In this document: positions 1 through 7,004 of the stretch, one piece after another
Layout: every line of letters begins with the position of its first letter
Position numbering within the stretch: position 1 is the stretch's first letter
Assembly: GCA_035999765.1 (NCBI GenBank)
Contig: CP108521.1
Coordinates: 3,596,001-3,660,000, forward strand
Length of the DNA: 64,000 nucleotides
From: Streptomyces sp. NBC_01231
GTDB lineage: Bacteria > Actinomycetota > Actinomycetes > Streptomycetales > Streptomycetaceae
Direction of reading: 5' to 3'
The notes under the pieces: model-generated
What the model was told of the DNA's origin: nothing
What the model saw: the letters and a program-made list of their open reading frames with translations, nothing else
Database searches by the model: none
Position numbers and translations under genes: made by a program

Positions 1-2
1 CG

Positions 3-533
3 GGCTACGAGAGCCGGCGCGGGACGCCCTCCCGGACCCGCTCGAATCCCGCGTACGAAGCCCCCGCGGCCCCGGAGCCCGCGAACGGCTTCGCGGCGGC
101 CTACCGTGCCGTCTCCACGCCCCGCGGGGCGGGTCAGCAGCCGTTCGCCGCCGACCAGACCGCGCGCATGGACCTGCCGCTGGACATGCAGCCCACTGAG
201 GCGATCCCACGGATGGACGGCAGCGGCAGCACGTCGGGCAGCTGGCCCATCCCGTCCCCGCCGCCGGTCGGCGAGGCGCCCCCGTCGGCCTACGACCCGC
301 TCAACGACACCGGATACAACATCCCGGCCTATGGCAATCCGGGCGCATCCGGTTATGGGTCAAGTGATGTGTACGACACCACTGAGACAAACAACCTCTA
401 CGGCGCGTACTACCCGGACGACACGTACAACAACAGCGGTCCCGCCACTGAACCACCGCCCGGTGCCGGGTACGACTTCGACGCACCGGGTTCGGGCGAA
501 CCTTGGAACATGCCTTCCGGAGGCTATAGGTGA
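3..533 (+). CDS. C-terminal tail of a disordered protein (5' end outside window)
   Basis: The frame is open from the first bases of the window with no convincing start, so this is the last 176 residues of a longer protein. The visible part is low-complexity, rich in Pro, Gly, Tyr, Asp and Asn, with no hydrophobic segment, no cysteine pair and no recognisable domain, so it looks like an unstructured tail. Its stop codon overlaps the GTG start of the NuoF-like gene (GTGA), so the two are translationally coupled and probably functionally linked. In related Streptomyces I recall a membrane cytochrome b or ferric-reductase-like protein in this position, which would make the tail a cytoplasmic extension, but nothing visible here proves that. 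Confidence 0.6.
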   Translation, partial: GYESRRGTPSRTRSNPAYEAPAAPEPANGFAAAYRAVSTPRGAGQQPFAADQTARMDLPLDMQPTEAIPRMDGSGSTSGSWPIPSPPPVGEAPPSAYDPLNDTGYNIPAYGNPGASGYGSSDVYDTTETNNLYGAYYPDDTYNNSGPATEPPPGAGYDFDAPGSGEPWNMPSGGYR

Positions 534-2143
534 ACGAGGCCCTGCCCGACGTCCCCGAAGTCCGCGTGGTCGGCCTTCCCCAGCTCACGTCTGGCTTCGA
601 CCTTGTCGAGCGGCTCGATCTGCCCATGCACCTGAAGGTGCACGGGCCGCTCGAACCGATGGGCGGAGAGAAGCTCGCGCAGCTCTCCGAGCGCATCAAC
701 CTGAAGGGCCGCGGCGGCGCGGGTTTCCCCTTCCACAAGAAGCTGCGCTCGGTCGCCGAGGCGGCGATCAAGCGCGGCGTACGGCCGGTCGTCGTCGTCA
801 ACGGCAGCGAGGACGAGCCCGCCTGCCGCAAGGACACGGTGCTGATCAACCGTGCCCCGCACCTCATCCTGGACGGCGCGCTGCTGGTCGCGGAGGCGCT
901 GGGTGCCCGCACGCTCGTGGTGGGGGTCACCCGCGAATCGACCCAGCGCTCCATGGAGGCCGCGCTCGCCGAACGGGGCCTCAGCAACAGCCGGAGGTCG
1001 GCGCTGCGCGCGAGCGTGCAGCGCAATCCGGTGCGGATGGTCACCGGCGCCGCCGCGTCGCTGATCCGATCCATCGACGGCGGTCCGGCGATCCCGCCCG
1101 GCCGCAAGGTCAGCGCCTCGCAGAACGGCGTCGGCGGCGCCCCCACACTGCTGTCGAACGCCGAGACCTTCGCCCAGCTCGCGATCGGCGCCCGCATCGG
1201 CCCCGAGCGCTACGGCAACACCGGTCTGTACGACGAGCCCGGCACCGTCATGCTCACGGTCTCCGGCGCGGTCGCCCGCCCCATGGTGATCGAGGTCCCC
1301 ACCGGCGTGCCGCTGCGCTACGTCCTCCAGCTCGCCGGTGCCCCGCCAGTCCCGCAGGGCGTGCTGACCGGCGGCTACCACGGCAAGTGGATCGACTCGG
1401 CGACGGTCAACGAGGCGATCGTCTCCCGCAACTCCCTGGACGCGGTGGGCGGTGCGCTCGGCGCCGGCGCGATCCTGCCGATCAGTCAGGACACCTGTCC
1501 GCTCGGCGAGTCGCTGCGCGTCGCGCAGTGGCTGGCCGAGGAGAGCGCGGGACAGTGCGGTCCCTGCTACCTCGGCCTGCCGGCCGCCGCGCGCGGCATG
1601 GAGGACATCATCAACGGCGGTGGACCGGCCGCCCTGGAGGCCCTCAAGCAGGTCGCCAAGAACGTGAAGCGGCGCGGCGCGTGTTCGCACCCCGACGGCT
1701 CCGCGATGTTCCTGGAGTCGACCATCAAGGCGTTCACGGACGACCTCGCCGCCCACGTCCTCGGAAACGGCTGCGGACGGCCCGTGGAGGGCGTTCTGCC
1801 ACTCTTCGAGGGCGGCAAGATGCCTACGGGCATCCCGGGCGGCAGCGAGGCTGAGGAGAACGGCCCCAGCCGCCAGAAGATCTACGTCGACTGGACGCTG
1901 TGCCGGGGCCACGGTCTGTGCGCGGACATCCTCCCCGAGGTCTTCGAACTCGGCGCCGACGGTTTCCCGACCGTCGCGCAGGCCCAAGTGCCGCGCTACG
2001 CCGAGGCGAAGGCGCTCCGCGCGGTCCGCCGCTGCCCCGCCCTCGCCCTGCGTATCGAGGAGGACACCCGCTCCCAGGGCGCGACCCGCAACAACCTGCC
2101 GGTCCTGTCCCAGGGCCGCGGCCGCCGGGCCCTGGGCCGCTGA
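530..2143 (+). CDS. NuoF-like NADH dehydrogenase subunit fused to a ferredoxin domain
   Basis: A 537-residue protein related to the NADH-binding 51 kDa subunit of complex I but encoded outside any nuo operon. The order is an FMN/NAD-binding N-terminal part (GRGGAGFPFHKK near residues 62-75), a central SLBB-like part, a helical iron-sulfur part with C343-G-P-C346 and C385, and a C-terminal ferredoxin with C458-x2-H461-x2-C464 and C502, the pattern of a 3Fe-4S ferredoxin. In NuoF the cluster motif is ESCGKCTPC; here it reads ESAGQCGPC, so the first cysteine is Ala and only three of four ligands remain. It probably passes electrons between NAD(P)H and the membrane protein encoded just upstream, with which it shares a GTGA overlap. 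The start is fixed by that overlap. Confidence 0.85.
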   Translation: MNEALPDVPEVRVVGLPQLTSGFDLVERLDLPMHLKVHGPLEPMGGEKLAQLSERINLKGRGGAGFPFHKKLRSVAEAAIKRGVRPVVVVNGSEDEPACRKDTVLINRAPHLILDGALLVAEALGARTLVVGVTRESTQRSMEAALAERGLSNSRRSALRASVQRNPVRMVTGAAASLIRSIDGGPAIPPGRKVSASQNGVGGAPTLLSNAETFAQLAIGARIGPERYGNTGLYDEPGTVMLTVSGAVARPMVIEVPTGVPLRYVLQLAGAPPVPQGVLTGGYHGKWIDSATVNEAIVSRNSLDAVGGALGAGAILPISQDTCPLGESLRVAQWLAEESAGQCGPCYLGLPAAARGMEDIINGGGPAALEALKQVAKNVKRRGACSHPDGSAMFLESTIKAFTDDLAAHVLGNGCGRPVEGVLPLFEGGKMPTGIPGGSEAEENGPSRQKIYVDWTLCRGHGLCADILPEVFELGADGFPTVAQAQVPRYAEAKALRAVRRCPALALRIEEDTRSQGATRNNLPVLSQGRGRRALGR

Positions 2144-2172
2144 GCGCGGGGAACGCGGACCGCGAGAAACGA

Positions 2173-2207
2173 GAAGAGGGGCCGCCTCCGGGAGAGACGG
2201 CCCCTTC
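2173..2207 (+). terminator. Terminator hairpin after the NuoF-like gene
   Basis: Inverted repeat GAAGAGGGGCCG / CGGCCCCTTC about 30 bases after the stop codon, with one unpaired base in the left arm and a 13-base loop. There is no long T run, as is usual for Streptomyces terminators. Confidence 0.6.
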
Positions 2208-2322
2208 AACTCCGGGTCGCCCGACCGACGCTTGCGCCGGGCCGGACGGCCCCACCGGGGCCTCACAGGGGGTCCGTACGGGGAAGCCGCCACCACGCGC
2301 GGGACAGTCGCGCGAAAACGAG

Positions 2323-2366
2323 GAGGGCGACCCGTTCCGCGTTTTCCGCGGACTCGGGTCGCCCTC
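2323..2366 (-). terminator. Terminator of the first tRNA-Ala
   Basis: A perfect 12-bp stem (GAGGGCGACCCG / CGGGTCGCCCTC) with an inner CCGCG/CGCGG-like part around TTTT, eight bases downstream of the tRNA 3' end on the minus strand. Confidence 0.7.
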
Positions 2367-2373
2367 GCACTTG

Positions 2374-2446
2374 TGGAGCTAAGGAGAATTGAACTCCTGA
2401 CCTCCTGCATGCCATGCAGGCGCTCTACCAACTGAGCTATAGCCCC
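2374..2446 (-). tRNA. tRNA-Ala (anticodon GGC)
   Basis: A 73-base cloverleaf read on the minus strand. It begins GGGGCTATAGCTCAG; the anticodon stem CCTGC/GCAGG encloses loop ATGGCAT, giving anticodon GGC, and the T arm is present (GTTCAATTC). The acceptor stem has the G3:U70 wobble pair that identifies alanine tRNAs, with A as discriminator. The 3' CCA is not encoded. The sequence is identical to the second copy at 5564-5636. Confidence 0.97.
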
Positions 2447-2509
2447 TCGCGGCCACGCGGCGAAGCCGCATATTGACCGCGTCGCCCGGTTTCCCCGGCG
2501 ACGACGCCA

Positions 2510-2538
2510 ACTTTACCGGCCCACCGGGTGAGCACCAA
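2510..2538 (-). promoter_or_regulatory. Candidate promoter of the first tRNA-Ala
   Basis: On the minus strand TTGGTG, 17 bases, then TAAAGT, a good match to the main-sigma consensus. It lies 64 bases before the tRNA, leaving a leader that contains the small hairpin GCGGC-TTC-GCCGC. The second tRNA copy keeps the same TAAAGT -10 box and a similar leader hairpin. Confidence 0.6.
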
Positions 2539-2578
2539 ATCGTTTCCACTCCGCCCTGATTCGTCACCTGATGTCCGC

Positions 2579-2812
2579 TTACGCGGTGACGAACGAATAG
2601 AACCGTTTGAGCGTGCAGTGCTCTTCGAGGAGCCGTCCGTAGATCGGCTCACCCTCCAGTTCACGGTACGTCTCGATCGGGTCGCCTTTTATGATCAGCG
2701 CCCGCGCGCATTCCTCGCACCAGTACTGGTACTCGGGGTTGACCGGTTCCATGTCCCGGACGATCGGCGTACCACTGCCACACCAGTCGCACTTTCGCCT
2801 GTGTGCACCCAT
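2579..2812 (-). CDS. Small zinc-ribbon-like protein (77 aa)
   Basis: A 77-residue protein with two cysteine knuckles, C8-D-W-C11-G and W-C-E-E-C near residues 32-35, as expected for a treble-clef or ribbon zinc site; the C-terminal half is charged. No catalytic motif is visible and I do not recognise a named family. The ATG lies three bases after the stop of the 57-residue zinc-ribbon gene (TGA TCG ATG), so the two form one operon and are likely translationally coupled. Its role is unknown; proteins of this size and shape are often nucleic-acid or protein adaptors. It sits between the first tRNA-Ala and the DHA2 exporter. Confidence 0.75.
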   Translation of the reverse strand: MGAHRRKCDWCGSGTPIVRDMEPVNPEYQYWCEECARALIIKGDPIETYRELEGEPIYGRLLEEHCTLKRFYSFVTA

Positions 2813-2815
2813 CGA

Positions 2816-2989
2816 TCAGCTCCAGCTGTGGCCGCAGGCCGTGCACACGTAGGAAACTCCCCCGTTGTCGCCGAGGACCTGAGCCACATGAACGGAACCG
2901 CAGGAAGGGCAGCTGAGACGGATGACCGTGTCCTGTGTCGCCGCTGCATCAAGGAGGTGGCCGACCTCCTTGAGGATGCTCGCAGGCAT
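2816..2989 (-). CDS. Very small zinc-ribbon protein (57 aa)
   Basis: A 57-residue frame starting MPASILKEVGHLLDAA, followed by two CxxC knuckles, C-P-S-C-G and C-T-A-C-G, 22 residues apart, ending GHSWS. This is a complete minimal zinc ribbon. The start is supported by GGGAGGGAG about eight bases upstream. It is the first gene of a two-gene operon with the 77-residue zinc protein that starts three bases after its stop. The function is unknown; the fold suggests binding to nucleic acid or to RNA polymerase or ribosomal partners. Inside the gene the mRNA carries a perfect 8-bp hairpin whose arm is AAGGAGGT (2951-2971). Confidence 0.75.
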   Translation of the reverse strand: MPASILKEVGHLLDAAATQDTVIRLSCPSCGSVHVAQVLGDNGGVSYVCTACGHSWS

Positions 2990-3058
2990 CACTGCTCCCT
3001 CCCGTAGGGCCGCGCTCCCTTCCGGCCGTTTGATTCTGCCACGGCCGGGCCAATACGG

Positions 3059-4531
3059 TCAGCGACGCCTCAGTACCAGTCCGGACACGGCACCCGCCGC
3101 GGCCGTCCCGGCCAGCGCGAACATGCACGCCAAAAGCGCCTCCGCAGAGGTATACGCCCCGGAGGCCGCCAGCGACTCAAGCCGGTTCAAGAACAGTGTG
3201 CCGAAGACCGCGACTCCGGTCAGCTGGCCGAGTTGTGTGACGGTGGCGAGCAGACCGCTGGCGTCCGCCGCGTACTCTGGCGCCACCGTGGCCAGAGCGC
3301 GGGTGAGCGTCGGACTGAAGGCGAGCGCGAGCCCGACGCCCACGCCGGCGTACGCGACGTACAGCAGCGCACCGCCGTCGTCACCGCCCCTCAGGTCCAG
3401 GCCCACGCCCACGAGGGCCAGCGCGGTGATCACGAACCCGGCCGGGGTCTGGGCGCGCTGCCAGGACGCGGGCCAGTTGCGCCAGGTCAGCCCGACCAGG
3501 CCGAAGACGACCGCGGTCGGCGCGAAGGTGAGGCCCGCCCGCAGCGCGCTGTAGCCGAGGCCGCCCTGCACATGCAGGGTGAGCGCGAACAGGAAACCCC
3601 CGTTGACGGCCATCACCGCCAGGATCCGGAACACGGCGAGGCCCATCCCCGGGTGGCGCAGCACCCGGGGCTCGATCAGCGGGGCTCCGCCGCGCCGGGC
3701 CAACCGCACCTCGTACGCGCAGAACAACCCGAACAACAGCACGCTCGCCCCCAGCGACAGCCACGACCACAGCGGCCAGTCCTTCTCCTGCCCGAGCACC
3801 AACGGCACTGTGAAAAGCGACACGGCTGCCCCCAGCAGTACGAGTCCGGGCAGGTCGAGACCACGCGCCGACTGCCGTCCCGCCCCGCCGTCTCCGGGCA
3901 GCAGGACACGGCTGCCGACCGCCAGCAGGACGAGGCCCACCGGCACGTTCACGAGGAACACCGGCCGCCAGCCGGTGCCGAACAGGTCGGCGCTGACCAG
4001 GATTCCGCCGACGACCTGCCCGGCGGCGGCGCCGACGGCGAGGACCGCCGAGTAGGCGCCGAGCGCCCTGGCCCTGGCCTCGCCGGTGAAGTGACGCTGG
4101 ATCAGGCTGAGCACCTGCGGGATCATCACCGCCGATCCGGCCCCCTGCACCAGCCGGAACACGATCAGTTCGGTCGAGCCCTGCGCCAGGCCGCAGGCGA
4201 GCGAGGCCGTGGTGAAGAGGGCGAGCCCGGCGAGATGGACCCTGCCGTGGCCGAACCGGGCGCCGAGGCGGGCGCCGGTGATCAGCAGCACGGAGTAGGT
4301 GATGGCATAACCGGCGATCACCAGTTGCAGTTCGCCGCCCGACGCCCGCAGGTCGGTGCCGATGGTGGGCGCGGCGACGTTCACGATGAACACGTCGAGC
4401 AGCGCCATGAACTGGGCGGCCAGCACGAGCGCGAGCAGTGGCCGGGGCCGATTGTCAGTGCCGGGCGCTTTACTGATGGCACGGCTTGGAACGGGTGCGG
4501 GACCCGGCCCCGTCCTGGGAGTTGTCGTCAT
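3059..4531 (-). CDS. DHA2-type MFS drug exporter (14 TM)
   Basis: A 490-residue major facilitator protein of the DHA2 (EmrB/QacA-like) group, expected to export drugs or metabolites by proton antiport. Residues about 30-490 are almost continuously hydrophobic and fit 14 membrane helices. The first helix carries MALLDVFIVNVAAPTIG, typical of this group, and the loop GARLGARFGHGR matches the MFS loop 2-3 motif. An upstream in-frame extension was rejected because it runs through the divergent regulator's promoter and start; ATG at 4531 gives the usual N-terminus (MTTTPRTG). It is divergent from the MmyB-type regulator, its probable repressor, and a 15-bp palindrome lies between them. Confidence 0.9.
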   Translation of the reverse strand: MTTTPRTGPGPAPVPSRAISKAPGTDNRPRPLLALVLAAQFMALLDVFIVNVAAPTIGTDLRASGGELQLVIAGYAITYSVLLITGARLGARFGHGRVHLAGLALFTTASLACGLAQGSTELIVFRLVQGAGSAVMIPQVLSLIQRHFTGEARARALGAYSAVLAVGAAAGQVVGGILVSADLFGTGWRPVFLVNVPVGLVLLAVGSRVLLPGDGGAGRQSARGLDLPGLVLLGAAVSLFTVPLVLGQEKDWPLWSWLSLGASVLLFGLFCAYEVRLARRGGAPLIEPRVLRHPGMGLAVFRILAVMAVNGGFLFALTLHVQGGLGYSALRAGLTFAPTAVVFGLVGLTWRNWPASWQRAQTPAGFVITALALVGVGLDLRGGDDGGALLYVAYAGVGVGLALAFSPTLTRALATVAPEYAADASGLLATVTQLGQLTGVAVFGTLFLNRLESLAASGAYTSAEALLACMFALAGTAAAGAVSGLVLRRR

Positions 4532-4583
4532 GCCGTTGAGCTTGGCGAGCTTCGAGTACGGGTGCCGAGAGCCCGCTGATGCT

Positions 4584-4598
4584 GGTACTGACAGCACC
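4584..4598. promoter_or_regulatory. Candidate operator between exporter and regulator
   Basis: GGTACTGACAGCACC is a near-perfect 15-bp palindrome (12 of 15 positions symmetrical) in the 109-base gap between the divergent starts, a likely binding site for the MmyB-type regulator. Confidence 0.4.
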
Positions 4599-4640
4599 TG
4601 GCAGGGGACAAGTCGGGCACCGACTATGGGGGATGTGACG

Positions 4641-5510
4641 ATGGGGACCACACAGCGCCGACGACCCGAACTGGCCGCCTTCCTGCGCAGCAGGCGGGCC
4701 CGCGTGACCCCGGGGGACGTGGGCATGCCGCCGGGCTTCCGGCGCCGCACACCGGGGCTGCGGCGCGAGGAGGTCGCCCAGCTCTCGGGCGTGGGGGTCA
4801 CCTGGTACACATGGCTGGAGCAGGGACGGCCCATCAACGCGTCCGCACAGGTCCTGGACGCCGTGGCGCGCACCCTGCGACTCGACGCCCCGGAGCGCGA
4901 GCATCTCTACCACCTCGCCGAAGTCCCGTACACGTCCTCTCCGGAGGCCCTCGTACAGACCGTCGGCCCGGAGATCCAGGGCATCATCGACGCCCTCGAT
5001 CCGCACCCGGCCGTCGTCTACAACTCGCGGTACGACATCCTGACCGCCAACTGCGCCTACCGCGACCTGTTCTACCCGGTGGCAACCCCGGCCGACGGCA
5101 CTCCCAACGCGTTGTGGTCGCTGTTCACGGCGCCTGAGGAGGATTGCCCGCTGCGGTTCCGGGACGTGGAACTGCCGGTGATGGTGGCGACCCTGCGCGC
5201 CGCGTACGGGCTGCATGCCGGGGAGCCTGCCTGGGAGAGCTTCATACGCGGGTTGTCGACGGTCAGTCCGCTCTTCACGCGGTTGTGGGAGAGCGGCGAC
5301 GTGGCGGAGCCCGGGAGGCGGGTGAAGGTCTTCCGGCACGCGGAGGTGGGCGAGCTGCGGATGACGTCGGTGTCGCTCTCGGTCAATGGCATGCCCGAGT
5401 GCCGGGTCGTCGTCCACACGCCGGACGACGAGGAGACGGAGCAGCGCACAGCTCTGTTGAGGGAGCGGCGGGAGTGGCCGCCGCTGGACATGAGAAATCC
5501 CGCCCCTTGA
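4641..5510 (+). CDS. MmyB-type helix-turn-helix transcriptional regulator
   Basis: A 289-residue protein with an N-terminal XRE-type helix-turn-helix (residues about 5-75, including RTPGLRREEVAQLSGVGVTW and the second helix region LEQGRPINAS) and a C-terminal MmyB-like ligand-binding domain (about 110-275, with HPAVVYNSRYDILTAN). The family senses small hydrophobic ligands and often controls a neighbouring exporter. ATG at 4641 was chosen because GGGGGA lies eight bases before it; the in-frame ATG at 4626 has no ribosome binding site. It is divergent from the DHA2 exporter. Its stop codon falls in the loop of a terminator hairpin. Confidence 0.88.
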   Translation: MGTTQRRRPELAAFLRSRRARVTPGDVGMPPGFRRRTPGLRREEVAQLSGVGVTWYTWLEQGRPINASAQVLDAVARTLRLDAPEREHLYHLAEVPYTSSPEALVQTVGPEIQGIIDALDPHPAVVYNSRYDILTANCAYRDLFYPVATPADGTPNALWSLFTAPEEDCPLRFRDVELPVMVATLRAAYGLHAGEPAWESFIRGLSTVSPLFTRLWESGDVAEPGRRVKVFRHAEVGELRMTSVSLSVNGMPECRVVVHTPDDEETEQRTALLRERREWPPLDMRNPAP

Positions 5511-5520
5511 GGGACGGGAT
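5497..5520. terminator. Terminator overlapping the regulator stop codon
   Basis: ATCCCGCCCC / GGGACGGGAT with one mismatch and loop TTGA; the loop contains the TGA stop of the regulator. It also lies downstream of the second tRNA-Ala on the minus strand and could serve both directions. Confidence 0.6.
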
Positions 5521-5563
5521 CTTCATCAAGTGATCTTTGACAACTCAACAGAGTGTCGATCTG

Positions 5564-5636
5564 TGGAGCTAAGGAGAATTGAACTCCTGACCTCCTGCAT
5601 GCCATGCAGGCGCTCTACCAACTGAGCTATAGCCCC
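5564..5636 (-). tRNA. tRNA-Ala (anticodon GGC), second copy
   Basis: All 73 bases are identical to the tRNA at 2374-2446, including the G3:U70 pair, GGC anticodon and lack of encoded CCA. Similarity continues a short way on the 5' side (CCACGCGGCG-AGCCGCAT) and for two bases beyond the 3' end. The copies are in the same orientation 3.1 kb apart. Confidence 0.97.
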
Positions 5637-5666
5637 TTGTGCCACGCGGCGGAGCCGCATGGTGTC

Positions 5667-5702
5667 TCGCCCCGCTCAGCGGGGCGAACAAGAAGAACTT
5701 TA
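5667..5702 (-). promoter_or_regulatory. Candidate promoter and leader hairpin of second tRNA-Ala
   Basis: On the minus strand a -10 box TAAAGT (5697-5702), identical to that of the first tRNA copy, is followed by a perfect 9-bp hairpin TCGCCCCGC / GCGGGGCGA with a 3-base loop (5667-5687). The hairpin may end transcription from the upstream phosphatase gene, or form the 5' leader of the tRNA precursor. The -35 region is not clear. Confidence 0.45.
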
Positions 5703-5776
5703 GCCTGCGACCTGCCGGAAAGTGAAATCCGGGTTCCCGGGCCCGTGGGGCCGTGTCCCGGATGCCGGCGGGCCGC

Positions 5777-6451
5777 TCAGTCGTCGTCGCCGAGCACCGG
5801 CTCCGGGAGGGTGCCGGCGTTGTGTTCGAGGAGACGCCAGCCCCGAGCACCTTCACCGAGGACGGACCAACAGCAGTTGGAGAGTCCGCCGAGGCTCTCC
5901 CAGTGGTGGGCCTCCAGGCCGAGGAGACGTCCGATCGTGGTGCGGATCGTGCCGCCGTGGCTGACCACGACCAGCGTGCCGTTCTCGGGCAGCTTCTCGG
6001 CGTGCCGCAGCACGACGGGGGCGGCACGGTCGGCGACCTCGGACTCCAGTTCACCGCCGCCACGGCGCACCGCCTCACCGCGCTTCCACCCGGCGTACTC
6101 CTCGCCGTACCGAGCGATGATCTCCTGGTGCGTCAGCCCCTGCCAGGCACCCGCGTAGGTCTCGCGCAGGCCCTCGTCATGGGTCACGTCCAAGCCGGTG
6201 AGCTCGGCGAGCTCGGCGGCCGTGTTCGCGGCCCGCTGGAGGTCGGAGGCGACGATCGAGTGGGGCTTGAGGGAGGCGAGCAGCCGGGCGGCACGGCGGG
6301 CCTGGCCGACGCCGGTCTCGGTGAGCTCGACGTCCGTGGTGCCCTGGAAGCGGCGCTCCACGTTCCACGAGGTCTGGCCGTGCCGCCAGAGAATGACGCG
6401 GCGGCCCCGGCCCGGTGTGCGTCCCGCGTCGGCGCCGGCGGGTGCGCTCAC
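5777..6451 (-). CDS. Histidine phosphatase (phosphoglycerate-mutase-like)
   Basis: A 224-residue protein of the histidine phosphatase superfamily. It has the catalytic motif LWRHGQT (residues about 20-26), then the glutamate region LRETYAGAWQGLT, and the second catalytic histidine in VVVSHGGTIRTT. These phosphatases act on sugar phosphates, GDP-linked or cofactor phosphates in the cytoplasm; the substrate cannot be read from the sequence. The GTG start overlaps the stop of rsfS (GTGA), showing coupled translation and ruling out a longer frame that runs into rsfS. The order rsfS then this phosphatase is conserved in Streptomyces as I recall. Confidence 0.88.
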   Translation of the reverse strand: MSAPAGADAGRTPGRGRRVILWRHGQTSWNVERRFQGTTDVELTETGVGQARRAARLLASLKPHSIVASDLQRAANTAAELAELTGLDVTHDEGLRETYAGAWQGLTHQEIIARYGEEYAGWKRGEAVRRGGGELESEVADRAAPVVLRHAEKLPENGTLVVVSHGGTIRTTIGRLLGLEAHHWESLGGLSNCCWSVLGEGARGWRLLEHNAGTLPEPVLGDDD

Positions 6452-6891
6452 CGCAGCTCCCCGAAGTCGGCGGCGTCCTCCTCGGCCTGCAGCTTGGCGT
6501 GCTCCTCGGCCTTGCCGCGGGTCGCCGTGGCGTCGGCGGGCAGCTCGATCTCGGGGCAGTCCTTCCACAGCCGCTCCAGCGCGTAGAAGACCCGCTCCTC
6601 GCTGTGCTGGACGTGCACGACGATGTCGACGTAGTCGAGCAGGATCCAGCGGGCCTCGCGGTCGCCCTCGCGGCGCACCGGCTTGACGCCGAGCTCCTTC
6701 TGGAGCCGCTCCTCGATCGCGTCGACGATGGACTTGACCTGGCGGTCGTTGGGTGCGGAGGCCAGCAGGAAGGCGTCCGTGATCGACAGGACGTCGCTGA
6801 CGTCGTAGGCGATCACGTCGTGGGCGAGTTTGTCGGCGGCCGCCTGGGCGGCGGTGGTGATGAGCTCCAGGGAGCGGTCAGTCGCGGTCAC
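6448..6891 (-). CDS. rsfS: Ribosome silencing factor RsfS
   Basis: A 147-residue protein of the RsfS/Iojap family, which binds ribosomal protein L14 and blocks subunit joining when nutrients are scarce. Typical family stretches are AHDVIAYDVSD, DAFLLASAPNDRQVKSI, ARWILLDYVDIVVHV and the end of the fold FYALERLWKD near residue 120. The acidic tail (EEHAKLQAEEDAADFGELR) is longer than the E. coli protein. The GTG start gives the usual N-terminus TATDRSLELI; a longer in-frame extension is low-complexity. It lies downstream of the LCP and nadD genes in the same direction and overlaps the phosphatase gene by four bases. Confidence 0.93.
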   Translation of the reverse strand: MTATDRSLELITTAAQAAADKLAHDVIAYDVSDVLSITDAFLLASAPNDRQVKSIVDAIEERLQKELGVKPVRREGDREARWILLDYVDIVVHVQHSEERVFYALERLWKDCPEIELPADATATRGKAEEHAKLQAEEDAADFGELR

Positions 6892-7004
6892 TGCAAGGCT
6901 TTCGGTCGGCGGTCGATTGACCCCAAGGGTCTCACGGCCGGACGAGGGCACCCCACGTGATGGCCGCCGCACGTGGGGTGCCGCCCCTTGGTCAGGGGCC
7001 CGGC

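Noticed and set aside
3059..4873. A 604-residue version of the exporter starting upstream of 4531
   Set aside because: The extra part runs into the divergent regulator's promoter and coding region and has no hydrophobic or conserved sequence.
2374..5636. An integrative element bounded by attachment sites at the tRNA genes
   Set aside because: No integrase, excisionase or replication gene lies between the copies, and the whole tRNA rather than a 3' fragment is duplicated; kept only as a duplication finding.
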